Assembly: GCA_020205615.1 (NCBI GenBank)
Contig: CM035167.1
Coordinates: 138,088,568-138,152,567, forward strand
Direction: 5' to 3'
Source: Panax quinquefolius
Taxonomy: Eukaryota; Streptophyta; Magnoliopsida; Apiales; Araliaceae
DNA length: 64,000 nt
The translations under genes were made by a program, and so were the position numbers. The notes under the pieces are model-generated. The model was given only the letters and a program-made list of their open reading frames with translations. It had not been told where the DNA came from and did not search any database. Shown here piece after piece: positions 12,168-23,618 of the stretch. Numbering within the stretch: the first letter of the stretch is position 1; every line of letters starts with the position of its first letter.

Positions 12168-12899
12168 TTGTCCCGCCATCATCGGTAACAAACAGATGAA
12201 CTTCACCAAGCAATGTAAGTATTATAAGATGTTACATTATTTTTACTTCCACGCTTTTGTTTACCTAAGTTAAATATTATTGTTTCTCTTTTCATCGTGC
12301 AAGTAAGCGGTAGCTCAAGAGGAAAAGTCAGACCGCATCGCTTTTTCCAAAAATAATTGTAACAATGACATGGTACAGTCTGGTAATTCAAACAAGGTAT
12401 TGTTATATCAATCAATTTCATTTATCTTGACACTTCTCAATCAATTCACTAAACTCTAAGTGACACTTCTCTTTCTTTACTTCTCAACCAAAGTTGCAAG
12501 TTAAGAGGATAAAGACCCGCGCTAAAGTACCAGCATGATATGGTGTTTATGTTAGTCCTGAGGGAGTTGTTATAGATAATATGAATGGACACAACTCTGG
12601 CTTAGTTTTTGTGAGTTAAAGCTTTTTTAAATTGCAAGTATTTCATTTACTTTTATTTGTCATTTTTCATATGTAACCATACTTGTGCTTGGTTATGTCA
12701 AATGCAGATGCCAACTCCAGGCGAAGTCATATATCAAGATGGATCAAGCAGAAATAACACACCTCCTGCTACAAGAATGTATAGAACCAAACTTACATAA
12801 AGCAACAATCCACCAACTTCAAGCACAATGGAAACAGTTAATCAGTCAAGTCAGTTGGAGAACATGAGAGATTAAGTTGGAAGCCAGTAAGAACATGAG

Positions 12900-13230
12900 A
12901 TATCAATGTTTAATTATTAAGAACTTTGTTTAATATTTAAGAACTTTGTTTAATATTTAAGATTTTTGGGCAACATCAAGTTTCGGACGGTGTGTTTGGT
13001 TATGCTTGTGCTTGGTTATGTCAAATCGCAGATACCAATTGATATTGGTAATGGTAGTCGAGGAAGACCTTTGTTATTTTCATTGGATATTGTTAATGGG
13101 AGTCGTAATAGACCTTTTTATCTTGGATATTGTTAATGGTAGTCAAGGAAGACCTTTGTTATTTTCATTGGATATTGTTAATGGGAGTCGTAATAGACCT
13201 TTTTTATCTTGGATATTGTTAATGGTAGTT
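12900..13230 (+). repeat. Tandem repeats inside the MULE
   Basis: A unit of 85-86 bases starts at 13041 and 13126, with a partial third copy at 13212; it includes GATATTGTTAATGG and GGAAGACCTTTGTT. Just before, at 12915-12960, a 21-base unit (TAAGAACTTTGTTTAATATT) is repeated. They lie between the transposase end and the GRF gene. Confidence 0.8.
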
Positions 13231-13618
13231 ATTTTCATTGAAATGGTTGGATTGTCCCCACAAGTGTTTATACCATTCATTCATAATTAATTAATACAAA
13301 AATTTTGTTCACTCATCGAAACAATCCTAGCATACTTGCCACCACCTCTGTTAAAGCCTCCTTAATTTGCAAAAAAGCGAGCATTCAAACAAAGAACAAA
13401 CTAGAAAGACAAGAAACAGAGCATGCAATTCATTCATTAATTAAAACAGAACATCATTCATTCATTGAAATAGCAACATTATTCATTCATTGAAACAACA
13501 ACATCCTGCATTCATTAAAACACCAAACAACACCAAACATCAAAATCCATGAAACACCACCGTAAATAAACCTTCAACCTAACTAATACATTAAAACAAA
13601 GCATCATTCATTCGAATT
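13231..13618. other. MULE interior between the convergent genes
   Basis: This holds many copies of ATTCATTCATT and AACATCATTCATTCATTGAAA, a degenerate short-period repeat rich in CATT. No coding signal is seen. It forms the shared 3' region of the transposase and GRF genes. Confidence 0.5.
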
Positions 13619-14203
13619 CTAACCCCAACAACACCAGCCAACTAACATCCATGAGCAAATTAAAAGAAACCATAAACATTTTTCCTTTTGTTGAGCTTTG
13701 ACAGTAATCTTCTTTAGCTTTTTAACCTCCTTCTCCAATGTCTTCACTGAATCAAGTTCTGTCAACTCTTTCCAATCCTTGGTTTTCTCACTATTTTCAT
13801 TCTTCAATTTAACCAACATCTCTCTGCTCATCTTCAACTTTAATGTCAAATCTTCAATAACATCTTTGGCTCGTTCAGGAAATGGTGGATCGTACCATTT
13901 AAAGAAACCGCAGTAAGCTCTCCTGTCCTATTACACAAAGCAACACACCAGCCATTTTCAATGCGTAATCATATGAAAAGAAATAAAAAAAACATCTTTC
14001 CAAAATCTTACCCGATAATTAATACACCCAATGAATCGCCTTCCTCGATATTTTGTTCCATCTTTCTTTGCCTCCCACATTTGCACCATTACTCCACAGT
14101 GACATCGACTTGGGAAGTCTGGTGTAATCCATTCATTTTTGTTGCATGAACTACAATCTTCTTCCCCGATTTCATTTACAATTTCACTCCAAGACGAGCT
14201 CAT
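13619..14203 (-). CDS. GRF-type zinc finger protein with coiled coil and C-terminal hydrophobic segment
   Basis: Two exons, 14203-14012 and 13927-13619, join through CGG|GTAAG and TAATAG|GAC in phase 0 and give an uninterrupted protein of 166 residues from the ATG at 14203. Residues 20-75 form a GRF zinc finger: CSSCNK, then CHCG, GRRFIGC and, across the splice, CGFFKWYDPP. A Lys/Glu-rich coiled coil follows (about 85-140) and then a hydrophobic tail (CLWFLLICSWMLVGWCCWG). Small proteins of this layout are frequent in plants, many of them uncharacterised. GRF fingers in topoisomerase 3a and NEIL3 bind nucleic acid. The gene lies just inside the right MULE TIR and converges on the transposase, like mudrB in maize MuDR, although it is unrelated in sequence. 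The intact frame contrasts with the broken transposase. Confidence 0.75.
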
Positions 14204-14551
14204 CCTTTCAATTAAACACCGAAAACCCGAAGAAGAAGAAGAAGAAGGAAGAATGAGAGAAGAACCCTAATTTTTTTCCCCCAAATATCGAGCTCTTTGT
14301 TTTTGCTGTTCGATCTCTTCGGTTTTTGGTGAGTGAGAGAAGAAGGAAGAATGAGAAGAACCCTAAAAAAATTTTCTCCCAAATATCGAGCTTGGATCTC
14401 TTCGGTTTTTGCTGATCATCTTTTATAAATGGGAAATACACATCAATTAAGCTTTGTTGCCCAGTCATCGCCATGTCATCCTTTGCATCTGACCTGTCAA
14501 ATTTTCAAACGGAACATGGATGAAACCCTATTGTTTAATGGATTGCAACAA

Positions 14552-14648
14552 TTTTTCGAGTACAATAACCATTTTGTAAATTTTTTCACTTTGGGTACCA
14601 ACTTGTAAGTCGGGTCCCAGTACAGGTACCAAAAATGTATTTATCCCC
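14552..14648 (-). repeat. MULE right terminal inverted repeat
   Basis: Read on the minus strand it begins GGGGATAAATACATTTTT and matches the left arm in blocks. It is followed by the target duplication ATAACATAT (14649-14657). Confidence 0.85.
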
Positions 14649-14829
14649 ATAACATATTAAACCATAGACACCACAGTTGTAAGTTATTAGATATAACGAT
14701 CATTATATCCAAATAATTTCAAGAGATGTAATAATAAAATAATCATAGTTTACACTAATAATAAAATAATCATGGTTTACACTAATAATGAGCAGCAAAA
14801 ATATAATAGCTAGAAGATGTCAAACCTTT
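14649..14829. repeat. Dispersed repeat D, right part
   Basis: The first 40 bases after the MULE (ATAACATATTAAACCATAG and onward) continue the repeat cut by the insertion and match 20604-20640. After that comes AT-rich sequence with a local duplication (AATAATAAAATAATCAT at 14730 and 14757). Confidence 0.6.
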
Positions 14830-15066
14830 CTACATTAAATTGTGAAAAGCTTCCTTGAAAACTACATTCTTTGTAGTATTGTATGTTTTTTCATCCTTTT
14901 CACAAATTAATATTTCCAATCCACTTTTGCTTGTAACTCGTGATACTGCTACATACAATTGGCCATGACTAAAAACTGGACGTGACAGATACAGTCCAAC
15001 ATGTGAGAGAGATTGCCCCTGACTTTTATTAATTGTCATAGAAAAGCAAACAACATACCACCACAA
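14830..15066 (-). pseudogene. Helitron helicase (PIF1-like), C-terminal end
   Basis: An open frame of 78 codons carries the last helicase motifs of Helitron Rep/helicase proteins: MTINKSQGQSLSHVGLYLS (motif V) and HGQLYVAVSRVTSKSGL (motif VI, with the catalytic Arg), then a natural-looking C terminus. The Rep domain and helicase motifs I-IV are not found upstream. The protein would nick and unwind Helitron DNA during rolling-circle transposition. It shows that an autonomous minus-strand Helitron once lay here; the short exons at 17.4-18.6 kb are probably its N-terminal part. Confidence 0.85.
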
Positions 15067-15617
15067 TTCACCATACTACCACAACAATTAATACATACTC
15101 AATCATCAACACATCCAACCACCAAAACATCAAGCTAGTCAGTACTAATTTCAAGAAATTTCGGCAGAATTTTCTTTAAAAATAGATATCCAAAAAATTC
15201 TAAACCTGTCTACAAAATTTATAATCATCAATACATAGCCAAACCACAAAAAAAACCATCATTCCATACCAAAAAATTATCATAACCATGTATAATTAGT
15301 TAACTTTACAAAAGACGGAACACAAAAAATACAAACATGCAAAAAATAGAGAAACAACATGTTAAGCATAAGACCCATTACTTTACAGATTACACCAAGT
15401 ATTCTTTACAGCTTACACCAAGTATCCTTCAATGTATACCTGAAAATATTTGAAATATAAAAATTATTGAAATATGTGAGTCAAAATAAAACAACTGTAA
15501 ATCATACTTTCCCACAACAACTGCCTACAAACCACTAAAATAAATAAAAAAAAAATAAAGAAAAAGAAAATAAGAGGGTCACTTTACAAAGATAAAAGGA
15601 TAGAAAAGGGAAAAACA
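15067..15617. other. AT-rich interval
   Basis: A/C-rich on the plus strand, with a short duplication (TTTACAGATTACACCAAGTAT and TTTACAGCTTACACCAAG, 15383-15425). It probably replaces the lost central part of the Helitron gene. No domain is seen. Confidence 0.35.
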
Positions 15618-15885
15618 AATCTTGCCCGTGAAATGCTACGCGGACAGGCGAATGACAGAAAAATTGGACAAGTTTTTCTTCTTTTTTTTTATTTGTGACT
15701 CTCAAAAAATGTATAGTATTTATTCCTGTTTTTGTATATGTATCCAAATTACACCTAAAACACTATATTTTGTAAAAATTCATGTTGGAATAAATACTAT
15801 ACATTTTTTGAGAGTCGCAAAAAAAAAATAAAAATAGACCGATCCAATTTCCCTGTCCGGCAAGACTTATTGATCTTGCCCACAT
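15618..15885. repeat. Long hairpin (MITE-like inverted repeat)
   Basis: Arms near 15696-15727 (GTGACTCTCAAAAAATGTAT and following) and 15786-15817 are almost perfectly complementary over about 32 bases around a 58-base loop. Weaker pairing continues outward through CTTGCC, GGACAGG and AAATTGGA to about 15618 and 15885. Transcription would give a long fold-back RNA. No flanking duplication was identified, so the transposon class is open. Confidence 0.75.
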
Positions 15886-17414
15886 ACAAATCTTGTGGAG
15901 TCTCAATGTAGTACATAAAACAATGTCATTTTTTTTATGGAGGATTGGAGATTTTTCATGATATGATGTGGAAAAGAATGTTTTAGAACCAATCCAAACA
16001 AATCTTGTCATTCTCCATTCCTTCTGCAAAAATAGATTCACTAAGAACAAATTGTCCTGTGGCACCAAAACCATACTTTCCCACAAAATTAAACCAAAAA
16101 ACAGTAAATAGTGTTTACCCTTCCGTTCTTAAAAAAAGCCTTTTTGTTGTTGTTGATAATTGTATAAAATGACACATGTCCTTAAATTTAACATCACAAT
16201 TTTACAACCATGCCATCACTACTAAAAACTAAATATTCACTGTATTTAAGGATAACCATGGGGAAATATGCTTAAGGTTTGCAAATTTTGCAAATATAAT
16301 AGAGGGAATATTATTCCTTTTTTCCACTCATTGTTTAGAGTTGTGGTACAATCATTAACCATCTTCAATTTAACAAAATTATGCTAATTATTCTTAATTA
16401 GTAGTAGTGATCTCAGTGGAAACAACGGGGCCCACTAACACAATGTGATTGCTTAATAAACCAGCTAAGATTCCAGATAAAAAAAGCAAAACGATTTTTA
16501 AGATAAATGCAAAGAGATTTGTTGAATCGGGGAATAAACTTCTATTGTTGATGGGTACGAAGAAACACTAAAATGCAGCTTAGAATTAGAGAAATCTAGG
16601 TAGAATTGAGTAATAAATCTCAACTTTTCCCTTGAATTCACCGCCATTGCAAGTAAAAAATAACTTTAAAAGTGAGAGAGCTTATTTCACCGCTTCAGAG
16701 ACCGAAGATTAGAAGACCCAGAGCTCATTCTGGAGTTCAGTTTTAGAAAGAGATGAAGTCTATATATTTACATATAAGTAGGCAACAATTGATGAAGTTG
16801 TTGAGCTTCTTAGAAAATAAATAGGGAAGCGATTTTTCTGTTTGAGTCCTATAATTTTCACTTCTTCTTGGTATCAAAGATTGTAAACATGTAGTTGGAT
16901 ATCACATTACTAGGAGAAGATGAATAAACCTTGAGTATCAAATAAAGATGAGCAAACTTTGAGTATAAAATATGTAGGTATTCATAAAAGAGATTAATAG
17001 TGTACAGTTAACATATGAAGTTAAGGACCAAATGGTCAAAAACAAAATTTAGTAATGCATATTCACAACATAATTTGAAATGAGGTTCAGTAAAATAAAG
17101 ATGAAACCTTTTGATTAAAATTTTGATGATTTCTCCAATGGGCATACATAACTTCATGATTAGGTACTTTATCAATAATCAAATCAATCACCTAGAAATA
17201 GAGAAAACCCAGTTTCTAGATGAAAGCACCTACTTACAACTGAAGTTTCTGTATTCAAAATTAATTTACAGGACAACTAATTTCAAATCATCAAAAATGA
17301 AGCAACAACAAACGTTAATATATAAAATTATAACCAGCTAAATTATTAATGGGGTTCGAAATACTTACCGCAGAGAAAAACAACAGAGGATATCGAAACC
17401 TCCACGAATTAATC
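15886..17414. other. AT-rich interval without recognised gene
   Basis: Only short, low-complexity open frames are seen (for example minus 16086-15890 and plus 17111-17341). There are no conserved motifs or terminal repeats. It is presumably decayed Helitron interior or later insertions. Confidence 0.35.
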
Positions 17415-18567
17415 CCACTTTTCAGTTCTTTGAGCTCTCTCATCAGAACTTGCTTGAGTAACATTATGTATGTTGGAATGCGGAGTGTATTGTTGATTAA
17501 ACCTGGATACTTTCATCGATTCAGTAGAACATGATTCAGGATGATTGGCATCTACTTCATTAAAGGTTCAGATTTGAGATCAGATAAACCTGAATAAAAT
17601 AATTAAATTTATGGTTATGATGAGTATTCATAGTTTAGCACATCTAGTAAGGAAAATAGTAGACGTTTATTACCGTTTAAAATGTCGGACATCAACATTA
17701 TTGACTTGTTATGTTTCCTATTAAGTAAATCTCTTCCAGTGGGAGTATCAGATGATTTGAGCAATAAAGTAGAAAGGTTCATTGGATAGGTACCTAGAAT
17801 ATAATAACAAATACACGAACATTTATAAATCTGACATAAAATTTGTTGAATTATTATAACATTTTCAATTTATTAAATCAAAGAAAATTAAAATGAGAAA
17901 ATCAAATACCATTATTCGAAAGATGAACACAATTTTCTCTGCTAACCGGAGTGTTTTCCTTTCCTTGAATAACTTGCGTGTCATGATTAAAAAAAATTAG
18001 ATTTCATGAAATTAATTTGAATTTCAAAGTGCAAAAATAAAGAAAATCAGAGTGAATACCATCATTAGGTACTGGATCAGTACGACTAACAGCAACTTCA
18101 TCGAAAGCTGAATTGAGATTTGTACAAATTACATAAAAAATTCATATGATATTAGGATAAGAAATTATTCTGAAGGTAAAATAAATACAAAGATTGAATG
18201 AATTAATTACCATTTGAAATGTCACTCAGATGCATTCGGGATGTTTTGCTTGCTCTCAAAGATGTAGTACTTGTGCTCATTTTGTTGGTGGATTCTAACA
18301 CAATCAATATGCATAGGATAGTTTAGCAGATGTGCAAAATATTTTTATACAATTAATTAATGAATAAATAATTAAAAAGTATACGTTGCATTTTTTTTTC
18401 TTGTTTTTCCAACATAATCATCCTCCTACGCATTCTTGACTGTGTTTTGTCGAACTGGTTGACAGTAAATTCTTCATGTTTTTCCTTGTCTTTTGACATG
18501 TATGGCTTATGGTTGATTTCCCCAATTTCTGGAGTTTTTATTCGAAATAGGCTATTCAATATTGTAC
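17415..18567 (-). pseudogene. Probable N-terminal exons of a Helitron protein
   Basis: Six consecutive exon-like blocks lie at 18567-18385, 18294-18211, 18107-18060, 17972-17910, 17793-17674 and from 17589. Each has good AG and GT borders, and every intron has phase 1, so the blocks splice in frame. The protein has a basic stretch (RMRRRMIMLEKQEKK), then HLSDISN, QGKENTPVSREN, LLLKSSDTPTGRDLLN and MSDILN. The LSDI.N and GKEN motifs resemble the variable N-terminal part of some plant Helitron helicase proteins. A helicase C-terminal end lies 2.3 kb downstream on the same strand. The sixth block has a stop after about 12 codons, with another frame continuing to about 17415. The exon chain is seen directly; the Helitron identity is inferred. 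Confidence 0.5.
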
Positions 18568-19570
18568 CTGCAGGGATATAGGATTCAAAGGTGTAAAATC
18601 ATAGTTAGTTTAACGGAAAAGGAACGGATCGCAAAAACACAACTAATTCACATTTGCTTAGCACGGGATATAAAAATTCAAAGACAAACATTACAACAAA
18701 CCAAAGAAAATATTTGTGCTAAAATGTGTAACCACTTTACTTAATGATAATACATGCATGCAAGATACCCCACAATCTCTAACATATTTATTTAAATTAC
18801 AACATTAGACATCTAAATGATTAAACTGATGTAAGAAAAGAAAAAAATAGATCCCCTACATATATTATATTAAGCATTTAAGAACACAATAAATTCAACA
18901 TCAGTAAATCATTGTATATCCAAACACAGAATGCATACCACATACAACTCAAATTAGTCCATAAAGAATATTCATCAACGAAATCAATGCTCAATCCTTC
19001 CAGAACTGATGCAAATCAGTCCCAAGAAATTCTGAAAAGGCCACACATTCCTCCAAAAATAAATTTTGGCTTGAAAGTTCCTACAAACAATACATTATAT
19101 AATATATGTAATACCAACCCATAAGAACAACATCCAGAAAAAGGCAAAGAGACATTTCAAATGGTAACCATTCACAGCTAAATATATTACTGCAGTTCCA
19201 TTGTTCCCATGTTACTAAAGTAAAATGTCAACAATAAATAAGTAGGCAAAATTAAATAGGTTTCATTTTCAATGGCAACTGTATCACATGGAAAAGGGGG
19301 AGAAATAAGGTAATTTAATTAAAATCCACATACAATTTTCCCACCAATGACGTGAATATCGGTGTAATCACGAGTTTTTGTGTAATACTTCAAGTCGGCT
19401 TCTTGACAGAAATCAATTTTACTTGATGCATATAGACGACACCTTCATACACCTGAAAGATTAATTGAATTATCAATTTTCAAGAAGAAATAACAGCATA
19501 GAGCATGAGTTATTTGCTTTTACCAAATAATAATTAAGATACCAATGGACAGGGGCAGACACACTCTTTA
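18568..19570. other. AT-rich interval with one half of a direct duplication
   Basis: The block 18698-18785 (AAACCAAAGAAAATATTTGT to ATCTCTAACATAT) recurs with few changes at 19751-19840. On the minus strand near 19450-19340 is a possible exon (EADLKYYTKTRDYTD-like) that I do not recognise. Confidence 0.4.
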
Positions 19571-20491
19571 GTTTAGTGCTTGGACAAAAGTAAAATGTTG
19601 GTAATTGAATTGGACATGGTGTATGCAAGAGAGAATATTGAAAAGTTACCGAGAATCATCGATCTGAACCGATACGGGCAAGTCTGTGCTGAATTCGATA
19701 GGCAGTTTCCTACTGTTTTGCGGATTTCGTCGGTGGAGAAACCAACCACAAACCAAAGAAAATATTTGTGCTAGAATGTGTGACCACTTTACTTAATGAT
19801 AATACATGCATGTAAGATACCCCCACAATCTCTAACATATCAAGAAGGCACATACCATCAAGAAACTTGAATGCAACCTTATTTGCTGTAAAGATTACTC
19901 GTAGGCTTTCCTGGTACATAAGTGTAAAAGACCAAAAAAAGAGTTAGTATTATCTCCTACAGAAACTAATGAATAAACTCTAGCTGCAGCTATATGTTGT
20001 CTAAAACTATAAAATAGCCAATTATAATAAAATCTAGTCTCTGAACAGCAAGAACCTAACAACAATATAGTATAGAGGTTGCCTAGCGCCCATAAAAGCC
20101 AATAATTGGATAGTTAAAACCCACAAAGGAGCTAGTAATTATTTTAAAAAGTAAAATATGATGGTTGTCTGAAGTACAACTTTCAAACTAAATTCATTTA
20201 TATATTGGCTGGTGGTCACATGAATGGCATGCTCTCTGACCATGCTAGGGATAAAAGCATAGTAAATTTTTTGTTGTGGGACATATTACAACCTCAGCCG
20301 TCATGAAGAATAAATAGACTAAATACACTATTGCTTGTCGGACCACCCTGACCTGTTGTGAACTTGAACAATACTTGCAAGGTACATTGTTTAGCAAAGT
20401 TTCTAGATTGTATGGAGGCGGTGAATAGACCAGTTTAAATATTAACCAAAAGTTCATGACTGCAAGGTACTATATTGAATGGTGTTACTAA
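19571..20491. other. Unrecognised fragment and second half of the direct duplication
   Basis: The plus-strand frame at 19580-19750 (ENIEKLPRIIDLNRYGQVC and on) has normal amino-acid composition and higher GC than its surroundings, so it may be another captured exon, but I cannot name it. It runs directly into the repeat copy at 19751-19840. The rest is AT-rich with no clear feature. Confidence 0.35.
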
Positions 20492-20640
20492 TGAAGATCA
20501 TGCTTCAAAGAATCTAAGAAGATGTATCAACCAACATCATGATGGTATGACCATGCCTTTCGTAGTAAGATAAAATAACATGAGTTAGATCATGTAGTTC
20601 TACATATAACATATTAAACCATAGATTCCACAGTTATGAC
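20492..20640. repeat. Dispersed repeat D, uninterrupted copy
   Basis: It matches 8733-8853 plus 14649-14690 in order, without the 5.8-kb MULE between, and so represents the unoccupied insertion site. The junction reads ATATAACATATTAAACC. Confidence 0.8.
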
Positions 20641-20771
20641 AAACAAATTTTACACCGTTAATGATTGTCATGGTCTTCATAATTAAAATATTGTTTTGAT
20701 TACTTTTTTTTTTTTTAAATATTGGTGTTAGCATAATTAAATGCAATCACAAAAAGGATATATATATAAAT

Positions 20772-21284
20772 GAGTATCAGAATGGCATGGGCCCTGATGG
20801 TGAGTTAGTTGAAGCTACTGACGGCAGACAATCAAAAAGCACTATTGAGGAGCTTGATGACTTTTGCAAGGAGGGTAAACTGAAGGAAGCCATGGAAGTT
20901 TTAGGTTTGTTGGAGCAGCAGCGTATCCCAGTTGATATGCCCAGATATTTTATGCTGATGAAGGCATGTGGGGAGGCCAAAGTTCTAGAAGAGGCAAAGT
21001 ATGTTCATAACCACCTCATTAGATCAGTATCCCCTATAGAAGTTAGCAGTAGCAACAAAATTCTGGAGATATACTGTAACTGTGGTTCGATGGATGATGC
21101 ATATGCTGTGTTTAATAAAATGCCGCAGCGGAATCTGACATATTGGGATACGATGATAATATGGCTTGCTAAGAATGATCTAGGAGAGGAAGCAGTTGAA
21201 TTGTTTACCCGATTCAAAGAATCAGGATTGCAACCTGATGGTGATTTTGTGCACAACTTGAGAAGCATGACTGCAGATGAGTAA
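20772..21284 (+). pseudogene. MEF8-like pentatricopeptide repeat (PPR) gene fragment
   Basis: An open frame of about 170 codons contains TIEELDDFCKEGKLKEAMEV, CGEAKVLEEAKYVHNHLIR, CGSMDDAYAVFNKMPQRNL and GEEAVELFTRFKESGLQPDG. These are successive PPR motifs of the PLS/DYW class. The pattern most resembles the MEF8/MEF8S group, which act in organellar RNA editing. The frame is already open before the first ATG (20787), so the N-terminal part is missing. After LQPDG the family sequence is replaced by DFVHNLRSMTADE and a stop. The E and DYW domains are absent. It is a truncated copy, perhaps carried by a transposon, with no frameshift inside the retained region. Confidence 0.75.
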
Positions 21285-22800
21285 ATGCCATGGACACAAG
21301 CATATGATGTGTAATATTTGGATTCACCACAAAAATCAATCCTCCTTATGAATGGATCCACCTAATACTTACACATGTACACAACATTTGGTATATTATT
21401 TGTGTCCATAAATTACTCGTAAAAATATTGGGTCAAAATTTCTATTACAGAAAAAATCCACTTTAAATTACACAACAAAACATACCTTATTGAGATATTT
21501 TTTGTTTCGGTTATGTTTTGCTCATTTTGGTATTTACGTCTTAGTTGCAGTTTGCAACAAACTGAAGCATCTTTAGCTGTCATTCATCTCAACAGCTGAA
21601 ACCAGCAAACATAATGCACAACAAAATCTTAAAATTAAATAAAGCAAGAAGTGTTGCTCAAATGAATTCTGTCCTTTTTATGGGATCTTCACACTCTACA
21701 ATGGGCAAAATCGAGTCATGATACTTGAAGATATTTTAATTTATTAATTGCACAAAATATTTTAAAAAATTCAATCTAATATTAAAAATTAAATACTAAT
21801 GGATATGAAATATTAAGACTCAAGTATGAAGATTCCGAATTATCAACTATCGTATGAATTAGGAATCAATTACATATTAAGATTAATACATATTTTTGAA
21901 TATTTAAGGATTAAGATCATTTTTGCAAGCAAAGTCTTCATGAATCCACATGATTTATAATTGTGCTAATAATCAAAACCTCAAAAAATAAGAAACAAAA
22001 TGATACCTTTTTTGTTGCAAAATGTCAAAGCTTAGATTCCATGTCAGTACAATCCCTTAGAGTATGAAACAACTCCTGTGATGCAATTCCCGATAGTTCC
22101 CCAAATCAACTAACCCAATTATATATACACAAAACATTCAAAGTGTAACATTTGATGTATGATTCAGATTATTAAGTGGATGGTTCAACGGTAATTCAAA
22201 CTTGGCAAATTATGTAATTCACCAAATTCTGTAAAATTAAATTTCGTACTGTATTAAACGATCAAAGAAAAACATAAATTCTAAAACAACTACCAAACAT
22301 AAATTTCCAACAAATACAATACAATGAATTCATCTAATTTGCTTTACTTTAGTAAAAAGTTTCTGGGATCAGAACTTTTACACAATCATTCCATGAAGGT
22401 GGGATCAGATCTCTTTCTCCAGTACTTCATGTTCCACTGAAACAGGATTGACTGTATTAGTGTCCAAATAAATTATGGTAAGATATTACAAAGAAAACTG
22501 CACCTAGAGAAATGTCTCCACAACACACTCTCTCTTGACACACACAAACACACACCATTGATTTAAGTTCATGTAACACCAGTCCAATATGTCCAGTGCA
22601 ATATTACTTTCAAACATATAAATCAGGGAGCTTTTTCCCCTGTTCATTTCCTATGCAACTCATAAAAGTAGTAACATATTAAAAAATAACTATTCAAATT
22701 CTTTGTTCATATACTAAATCTGACACAATAGTTTGACATATGTCATTCTACAATTTTAACACCTGTCCATCTGCTCTATATTGGCCTTGATAAAAATACC
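21285..22800. other. AT-rich interval
   Basis: No exon or terminal repeat was recognised. Stops are dense in all frames and there are short local duplications of AAATT type. It may include the unaligned rest of the PPR-carrying insertion. Confidence 0.35.
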
Positions 22801-23060
22801 CTTCACATAGCCGGGCGCGGAACAAAAGATGGATCGCAGCGTCAATTTTCCCCAATTTTTTTCTGTTACTGGAGCTGCAATCTTCGGAAGAAAAACCGAT
22901 TAGGGAGTCGACGGCCGGAATCGGAGGTAGCCGTCGATATGAGATGATCTAAACCCAAAGCCGTCGATATGAGAGGATCCAAAGCCTGAGAACATATTGT
23001 TTTTACAAACCCAAAGCCGGCGGAAATCAAAACATATTGTTTGATCGGTATGCAAAGTCT
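22801..23060 (+). other. GC-rich leader segment, copy 1
   Basis: It contains ATCTTCGGAAGAAAAACCGA, GGGAGTCGACGGCCGGAATC and GGTAGCCGTCGATATGAG, with a local duplication of the last motif. A related segment precedes the second GEX1 piece (25611-25800). The same leader in front of both GEX1 pieces suggests they were copied together. Confidence 0.55.
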
Positions 23061-23065
23061 CTCTC

Positions 23066-23084
23066 AGTCACATACATACATACA

Positions 23085-23113
<29 letters not shown>
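23066..23113. repeat. (CATA)n microsatellite
   Basis: About eleven uninterrupted CATA units. Three-frame openness here creates spurious Tyr-Ile-His repeats. Confidence 0.95.
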
Positions 23114-23117
<4 letters not shown>

Positions 23118-23618
23118 TGCATTAATTTGTTTTGCTATTTGGATTTTGTTAACAGTTCTAAATTATGGGGTTTTGCTATTTGGGGTTTTGCTATTTCATT
23201 CTTTTTATCACATTCAGGAAGAAGAACCGTATATGCTAACTCTTTTGATTGATTTGAAGATAATTGCATTTCATACTTTTTGTTGAGACCGGAATGGATG
23301 AATTAAATTTATATATGTATATAATATTAATTCAACTGTGATTCTTTCATTTATTCTTTCATTTCTTTTGTGTTTTCTGCCCCTGGTATGTAGAATGTCT
23401 ACTGCTTGCTGTTTGCAGCTGTGAAATATTAAGTTTCTACTTTGAAGTTTATCAACAACTAAAAATGTACTTGAAGCTTATCTTTTTTTTTTCGTTGAAG
23501 CTTATATTTTTTTTCTTTACTAAGCATGAATTTCTTTACACATTCTTCTATTCTAATATGGCAATTTAGAGAAGTAAGGTAAATCTTAATTTCATTCTTT
23601 GCCTTTGTATTTTTGTAG

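Larger units (their letters stand above)
8854..14648 (+). mobile_element. Mutator-like element (MULE), 5.8 kb
   Basis: Termini are GGGATAAATACATTTTT on the left and its complement with one extra G on the right. The terminal inverted repeats are imperfect over about 95 bases. Both sides carry the perfect 9-bp duplication ATAACATAT (8845-8853 and 14649-14657), the size typical of MULEs. The paralogous repeat at 20.5-20.64 kb shows the unoccupied site. Inside are a MuDR-type transposase gene (plus strand, broken) and a GRF zinc-finger gene (minus strand), convergent. The broken transposase means it depends on another copy to move. Confidence 0.92.

Noticed and set aside
23037..23286. Tyr-Ile-His repeat protein
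   Set aside because: It is translated from the (CATA)n microsatellite.
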